The notes beneath the pieces were generated by a model. It was given only the letters and a program-made list of their open reading frames with translations. It was not told the DNA's origin and did no database searches. 64,000 bases of DNA, from NCBI GenBank assembly GCA_900314645.1, contig OMWB01000024.1:46014-110013 (forward strand), written 5' to 3'. This DNA comes from an uncultured Actinomycetes bacterium (GTDB taxonomy: Bacteria; Actinomycetota; Coriobacteriia; Coriobacteriales; Atopobiaceae). Numbering within the stretch: the stretch's first letter is position 1; each line of letters starts with the position of its first letter. Below, piece after piece: positions 59,801 through 64,000 of the stretch. The position numbers and the translations under genes were made by a program.

Positions 59801-61897
59801 CTACCCTGCGTCCACGATCCGATACAGCCGCATGTCGTCGTCCTTGCTCAGCACCAGCTCAAACCCGGGCGTGTCGTCGTCCACGTCGCTGAGGCCGCTC
59901 CACTGGCCCACGGCCTTCTCGGTGTACTGCTGCAGCCACAGGCCGTCCTCGTAGGGAATGTCCTTGTCCAGCAGCATGACGTACTTCGCGCCCGTGCGCT
60001 TCACCACGGCCTGTACCTCGTCATTCTTCGCGTACTCGGCGAGCTTCTCGCGAATGAGCACCGCGTCGTCGTTCTGCTCCTTCAGCTTCACGCTGCGGAA
60101 GTACGTGTTCATGCCGTTCACGCCGTACGCCCAAAGCGACCCGTCGTGCGGCATGTTCAGCACGAGGTCGTCGCCGGTGATTTCGGCCGCCTCGCTCACA
60201 AAGTCAGACTCCCAGCCGCTGTAGATGTGGTCGCCCGTGCTGTAGCGCAGCGAGAACTTCTCCATCACGTCGCCAAAGCCCCAGAGCCAGATGGCCGCGC
60301 ACACGCCCGCGAGCATCACCAGGCTGCAGACGGTGGCCAGGGGGCTCGTCGTCGCGGCAGCCGCCGCGGCGGGCTTGCCGTGGCGTCCCACCGGCGCGAC
60401 CTCGTCGCCAGCTCTCCTGGCCATGATGGCCGCCGGCAGGCCCATCAGCAGGTCAAGCACCACGGCGATGAGCGGCGCGCCAAACACGGCCACGTTCAGC
60501 GCTAGGCGGCGGCTGTCGGAGTACCACGGCGCGGCCGTCCAGAACGACGCCTGCTCCAGGCCCATCTTCACAAAGGCGTACGCCACCGCGAAGAACGCCG
60601 TGGGACCCACGATGGCGGGCCACTTCTCCTCGTTGCGCGCCAGCGGGATGCAGCCGAGCAGGCCGGCCAAGGCCACGATGAGGTACTCGGTCTTGGAGCG
60701 CAGCGACGTGATCGCGGCCTGCAGGGGGTTGCCCTGCGCGATGGTCTCCTTCAGCGTGCTCGGCACAAAGCCGATGACGTTGGCGATGATGGGCACGTGG
60801 TAGAAGCCGATCCACGCCGCGGTGACGGCGGCCGCGTACGCCGCGAGCGCCACCACGTAGGCAAGCCAGCGCAGCACGCCGCTCAGCCGCTCCGACTTGC
60901 GGATGGCGCGGCCGATGACGCTCGCCCCATAAAACGCCATGAAGACGTAGAGCGAGAACACCGTGTTGGGGTGCGCGGTGCCGAGCGCAGCCAGCGAGGT
61001 AAGAACGAGCGCCGCCACGGTGCCCAAGTGCGCGAAGAACAGCCGCTCCTCGATGAGCGTCACCACCAGCGCGATGGTGGAGAGCATGAGCGCCAGGCCG
61101 TACAGGTTGGGGTAGAGCGGCCCCGTGACGAAGCAGTTCCACGGCCAGTTGGGGAAGCTGAACGCGGCGATGGCGCCCAGCAGGACCACCGCGGGCTTCT
61201 CGGGGAAGAGCGCGCGGAAGAAGCCGAACGCGCCCAGCGGGACGACGGTGCAGCAGATGGCCAGCAGCGTCGCGTTGATGCTGGTGGTCACGCCCACGCC
61301 GATGGCGTCGCAGACAAGGCACGCCAGAATGTGCCAGCCCGTGGGGTAGAAGCTCCCCGCGTTGGAGGCCACGGGAATCGCGTTGGCCGGCGAGGCCAGG
61401 TAGGGGCTCTCGTGCAGGACCGACCACTTGCCGGAGTCGAGGTACGAGCGCACGGCGTTGAGGTGCGTCTGGTTGTCGTAGCGCGAGACGAAGGCGTCGG
61501 GCGAGGGCAGGTGGCGGACGAAGATGACGTAGGTGAGCACGGCGGCGAGGGCCACGTACAGGATGGCGGTGAGGCTGAGCGGCACGGACTTGCTGCCGAT
61601 GCGCAGCGTGTCGGCGTGGAACGAGACGGGCTCGTCAAACTCGTCAGCGCGCGAGCGATGCAGCACGTACGCGATCACGGCGATGACGAGCGCCGGCCCG
61701 GCTACCGTGATGAGGTTGCAGGGAACGTGCAGCTCGTAGTAGGCGATGGGCAGGGCGCCGTACACGGCTGCGCCAAAGAGCGGCGCGCAGACCAGCGCAA
61801 GCAGGGGAGAGAGGCTGACGCCCCTCCAGAAGAGGTAGCCCGGGACGTACAGCAGGCCGGCCGTCAGGGCCGCCGCAAGGTAGAACTCATTCCACAT
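59801..61897 (-). CDS. Large polytopic membrane protein, DUF6541/GT-C-like
   Basis: A 698-residue protein with about fourteen membrane helices, and an extracellular C-terminal part of about 140 residues (GDHIYSGWESDFVSEAAEI and so on). The first extracellular loop contains PSPDAFVSRYDNQTHLNAV, with Asp/His residues as in GT-C transferases that use polyprenyl-phosphate sugars. The layout resembles DUF6541 proteins of Actinomycetota. It probably adds a sugar to a surface polymer outside the cell, perhaps from the GtrB-like enzyme's product; this is inference. GAGG lies five bases before the ATG. Confidence 0.8.
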   Translation of the reverse strand: MWNEFYLAAALTAGLLYVPGYLFWRGVSLSPLLALVCAPLFGAAVYGALPIAYYELHVPCNLITVAGPALVIAVIAYVLHRSRADEFDEPVSFHADTLRIGSKSVPLSLTAILYVALAAVLTYVIFVRHLPSPDAFVSRYDNQTHLNAVRSYLDSGKWSVLHESPYLASPANAIPVASNAGSFYPTGWHILACLVCDAIGVGVTTSINATLLAICCTVVPLGAFGFFRALFPEKPAVVLLGAIAAFSFPNWPWNCFVTGPLYPNLYGLALMLSTIALVVTLIEERLFFAHLGTVAALVLTSLAALGTAHPNTVFSLYVFMAFYGASVIGRAIRKSERLSGVLRWLAYVVALAAYAAAVTAAWIGFYHVPIIANVIGFVPSTLKETIAQGNPLQAAITSLRSKTEYLIVALAGLLGCIPLARNEEKWPAIVGPTAFFAVAYAFVKMGLEQASFWTAAPWYSDSRRLALNVAVFGAPLIAVVLDLLMGLPAAIMARRAGDEVAPVGRHGKPAAAAAATTSPLATVCSLVMLAGVCAAIWLWGFGDVMEKFSLRYSTGDHIYSGWESDFVSEAAEITGDDLVLNMPHDGSLWAYGVNGMNTYFRSVKLKEQNDDAVLIREKLAEYAKNDEVQAVVKRTGAKYVMLLDKDIPYEDGLWLQQYTEKAVGQWSGLSDVDDDTPGFELVLSKDDDMRLYRIVDAG

Positions 61898-61957
61898 GAT
61901 GCCTCGTCACTCTCGCCGCTGGTAGCTGGGACGGGTTCCATTGTAGGCTCCCGATAT

Positions 61958-62064
61958 GCGAATGTTGACATTGCAGGTCCCGTTTCGGTCAACATCCGCA
62001 GGAAGCGAGGACGCGCCTCCCATCCCCACATGCTCTTGTTGACATTGCGCGGCCGTGCAGGTGG
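61958..62064. repeat. 42-bp element (copy E) and a degenerate half copy (E2)
   Basis: Copy E is 61958-61999. E2 starts at 62032 (GCTCTTGTTGACATTGCGCGG) but has lost its right arm. Both have the same direction. E2 provides the TTGACA of the next promoter. Confidence 0.85.
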
Positions 62065-62070
62065 TATCAT
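62039..62070 (+). promoter_or_regulatory. Promoter of the cytidylyltransferase gene, with its -35 inside a repeat element
   Basis: TTGACA at 62039-62044 belongs to the half repeat E2. TGGTATCAT at 62062-62070 is an extended -10. The spacing of 20 is long, so the extended -10 may carry most of the activity. Confidence 0.45.
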
Positions 62071-62104
62071 CGAACAATCCTGTGTCTACTGGAAGGTCAC
62101 GTAT

Positions 62105-62830
62105 ATGCGCACTCACGCCATCATCATCGCCGGCGGCTCCGGCTCCCGCATGGGGCAGGACATCCCCAAGCAGTTCATCAACGTCTACGACAAGCCCGTG
62201 CTCATCTACACGCTGGAGAGCTTCCAGCGCCACCCCGACGTGGACGACATCGTCGTGGTGTGCATCGACGGCTGGCACGACGTGGTGTGGGCCTACGCGA
62301 AGCAGTTCGGCATCGACAAGCTCTCGCAGGTGGTCTCCGGCGGCGCCAGCGGCCAGGAGTCCATCCGCAACGGCGTGTACGCGCTCGAGGGCGTGGCCGC
62401 CCCCGACGACCTCGCCATCATCCACGACGGCATCCGCCCGCTCGTGGCGCCCGAGGTCCTCGCCGACGTCGTGCGCGTGGCCGCCGAGAAGGGCAACGCC
62501 GTCACCAGCCTGCCCTACAACGAGCAGATCTTCGTGGTCAGCGAGGAGGACCCCTCCACCACCACGCAGTTCATCCCGCGCGAGACCCTGCGCCGCGTCT
62601 CCACGCCGCAGGCCTACCGCTTCGACCTGCTCGACGGCGCCTACCACGAGGCGTTCGAGAGGGAGATCGGCATCTACGGCAGCCACTACACCAACACGAT
62701 GATGGTCGAGCTGGGCCACACGCTGCACTTCGCGGCCGGCTCCGACAAGAACATCAAGCTCACCACCAAGGACGACCTCGAGATGTTCAAGGCCTACCTC
62801 AAGCAGGACGAGGACACCTGGCTTAAGTAA
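62105..62830 (+). CDS. IspD/TarI-like cytidylyltransferase
   Basis: A 241-residue CTP-dependent nucleotidyltransferase. IIIAGGSGSRMGQDIPKQF is the CTP-binding loop; IHDGIRPLV near residue 113 and the C-terminal NIKLTTKDDLEMFKAYL are family marks. IspD (isoprenoid pathway) and TarI (CDP-ribitol) share these. Its place in a polysaccharide locus, next to a sugar SDR and with CDP-alditol users in the window, favours a TarI-like role over IspD. GGAAGG lies before the ATG. The much longer open frame to 60797 runs antisense to the membrane protein gene and is not coding. Confidence 0.85.
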   Translation: MRTHAIIIAGGSGSRMGQDIPKQFINVYDKPVLIYTLESFQRHPDVDDIVVVCIDGWHDVVWAYAKQFGIDKLSQVVSGGASGQESIRNGVYALEGVAAPDDLAIIHDGIRPLVAPEVLADVVRVAAEKGNAVTSLPYNEQIFVVSEEDPSTTTQFIPRETLRRVSTPQAYRFDLLDGAYHEAFEREIGIYGSHYTNTMMVELGHTLHFAAGSDKNIKLTTKDDLEMFKAYLKQDEDTWLK

Positions 62831-62844
62831 CCACAACCACGAGC

Positions 62845-62882
62845 GAACTCCCCATTGGGGCCCGTCCCCAATGGGGAGTTTC
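62845..62882. terminator. Hairpin after the cytidylyltransferase gene
   Basis: AACTCCCCATTGGGG, loop cccgt, CCCCAATGGGGAGTT at 62846-62880, followed only by TCC, so termination may be partial. Its right arm also supplies GGGGAG just before an ATG at 62884. Same stem design as 5974-6012. Confidence 0.65.
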
Positions 62883-62898
62883 CATGAGAGGGGGAGTC

Positions 62899-63954
62899 AT
62901 GAACCGGCTCGACCACCCGCTGTACCAGGAGGACCTCGAGCGCGTCGCGGCGTGCGACGTGGACTGGTCCGCGCTTGACGGATCGACCGTGGCCATCTCC
63001 GGCGCCACGGGCATGGTGGGCACGTTCCTCGTGGACGTGCTGATGCACAAGGCACGCAAGGACGGGCTCGACGTGCTCGTCGTAGCGCTCGGCCGCAACG
63101 AGGCCAAGGCTCGCGAGCGCCTGCCGTACTTCGACGACCCGCGCTTCTCGTTCGAGGAGCTTGACATCTCCGTCCACGGCGCGCGCCCCAAGGCCGAGGC
63201 CGACGTGTTCGTGCATCTGGCCAGCACCACGCACCCGCGCGCCTACGCCACCCAGCCCATCGGCACCATCACCAGCAACGTGGTGGGCCTGCAGAACCTG
63301 CTGGACTACGCGCTCGACTGTGCCGCCGACGGCGCGCGATTCGTGTTCGCTTCCTCGGTGGAGGTGTACGGCCAAAACCGCGGCGACGTGGAGCGCTTCG
63401 ACGAGCAGTACTGCGGATACCTCGACTGCAACACGCTGCGCGCGGGCTACCCCGAGTCCAAGCGCCTGGGCGAGGCCCTCTGCCAGGCGTACGCCGCCGA
63501 GCGCGGGGCCCGCGTGTGGGTGCCGCGCCTGCCGCGCATCTACGGCCCCACGCTGCTGCCGTCCGACACCAAGGCGCTCTCGCAGTTCCTGCACAAGGCC
63601 GTGGCGGGGGAGAACGTGGTGCTGAAGAGCGAGGGCACGCAGGAGTTCTCGTACCTGTACGTGGCCGACGCGGTGGCGGGCCTGCTCTGGGTGCTGACGC
63701 GCGGCGAGGCCGGGCTGGCCTACAACGTGGCGGACCCCTCGGGCGACATCATGCTGCGCGACCTCGCCGGGAAGATCGCCCGCGCCGGTGGCGGCGATGT
63801 GGTCTTCGAGCTTCCTGACGCGGTGGAGCGTGCGGGCTATTCGACGGCCACGAAGGCGCTGCTCGACGGGACGCGCCTGCGCGAGCTGGGCTGGAAGCCG
63901 ATGTACACCTTCGACGAAGGCATCGCCCGCACGGTTGAGCTGCTCAAAAGCTAG
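62899..63954 (+). CDS. NAD-dependent epimerase/dehydratase (extended SDR)
   Basis: A 351-residue extended SDR. VAISGATGMVGTFLVDVL near residue 30 binds NAD(P); FASSVEVYGQN near 148 carries the Ser, and YPESKRLGE near 181 the catalytic Tyr and Lys. LPRIYGPTLL and a C-terminal LGWKPMYTFDEGIARTVELL are typical of nucleotide-sugar epimerases. Residues 1-25 are an extra N-terminus. The ATG at 62899 follows GAGGGGGAG; ATG 62884 is an alternative. It follows the cytidylyltransferase across a partial terminator, so may act on a CDP-linked sugar or alditol. Substrate unknown. Confidence 0.88.
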   Translation: MNRLDHPLYQEDLERVAACDVDWSALDGSTVAISGATGMVGTFLVDVLMHKARKDGLDVLVVALGRNEAKARERLPYFDDPRFSFEELDISVHGARPKAEADVFVHLASTTHPRAYATQPIGTITSNVVGLQNLLDYALDCAADGARFVFASSVEVYGQNRGDVERFDEQYCGYLDCNTLRAGYPESKRLGEALCQAYAAERGARVWVPRLPRIYGPTLLPSDTKALSQFLHKAVAGENVVLKSEGTQEFSYLYVADAVAGLLWVLTRGEAGLAYNVADPSGDIMLRDLAGKIARAGGGDVVFELPDAVERAGYSTATKALLDGTRLRELGWKPMYTFDEGIARTVELLKS

Positions 63955-63956
63955 TT

Positions 63957-63998
63957 GCGAATGTTGACGTCCGGGGGCCGACTCCGGTCAACATCAGC
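63957..63998. repeat. 42-bp intergenic element (copy F)
   Basis: GCGAATGTTGAC, an 18-base core, GTCAACATCAGC. It starts three bases after the SDR stop codon. A partner may lie beyond the window end. Confidence 0.9.
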
Positions 63999-64000
63999 AA

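Noticed and set aside
60797..62104. N-terminal extension of the cytidylyltransferase frame by over 400 residues
   Set aside because: It runs antisense to the polytopic membrane protein and through two repeat elements; a good ribosome site and the CTP loop start at 62105.
62105..62830. Firm call as ispD
   Set aside because: Motifs do not separate IspD from TarI, and the polysaccharide context favours an alditol-phosphate role, so no symbol is given.

Overview
The window comes from a high-GC Gram-positive bacterium. The best fit is the Actinomycetota class Coriobacteriia (Olsenella/Collinsella-like). The reasons are strong G/C third positions, Actinomycetota-style teichoic and polysaccharide genes (ABC exporter, DUF2304, a DUF6541-like protein), and several secreted proteins with pneumococcus-like choline-binding (CW) repeats. 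Genus is inference. No rRNA, tRNA, transposase, phage gene or CRISPR array was found.

Nearly the whole window is a cell-envelope locus. Positions 1-8.4 kb: a partial GT2 glycosyltransferase, a GH25 lysozyme with CW repeats, LicD-flippase-LicD, and a minus-strand operon of acyl carrier protein, GT2, DUF2304 and GT2. Positions 8.5-14.8 kb: a CW-repeat surface protein, then a DltA-like adenylation enzyme, an SGNH/DltD-like protein and an MBOAT acyltransferase. With the carrier protein these form a split, non-standard D-alanylation-type module. Positions 15-27.3 kb: tyrS, a Pce/CbpE-like phosphorylcholine esterase, an NlpC/P60-like and an L,D-transpeptidase CW-repeat protein, then housekeeping genes (U32 family, NifU-like, acyltransferase 3, lgt). 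Positions 27.3-27.9 kb: a gene-free stretch packed with repeats.

Positions 28-49 kb: a beta-propeller surface protein, two more LicD proteins, an SGNH lipoprotein candidate, a Gly/Asp-rich lipoprotein, a TagGH-type ABC exporter, a DUF4422 transferase, a polyprenyl-phosphate sugar transferase, tagD and three glycerophosphotransferase-type proteins, one fused to a GT2 domain. Positions 49-52 kb: a YfhO-type membrane protein of clearly lower GC. Positions 52-57.5 kb: a wecE, ATP-grasp, PglD-like acyltransferase and GtrB-like GT2 operon, with a convergent flippase. Positions 57.7-64 kb: rmlA-rmlB, a large membrane glycosyltransferase-like protein, an IspD/TarI-like cytidylyltransferase and an SDR epimerase.

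Read together, the genes suggest a glycerol/alditol-phosphate polymer decorated with phosphocholine by LicD proteins, trimmed by the Pce homologue, bound by CW-repeat hydrolases, and possibly esterified by the Dlt-like module. The dTDP-sugar branch probably supplies a 4-amino-4,6-dideoxy sugar. The choline uptake and activation genes (licA/B/C) are not in the window.

The most striking non-coding signal is a family of intergenic elements, each exactly 42 bp, usually placed as inverted pairs between genes. A second, unrelated array has a 41-bp period and switches orientation in the middle.
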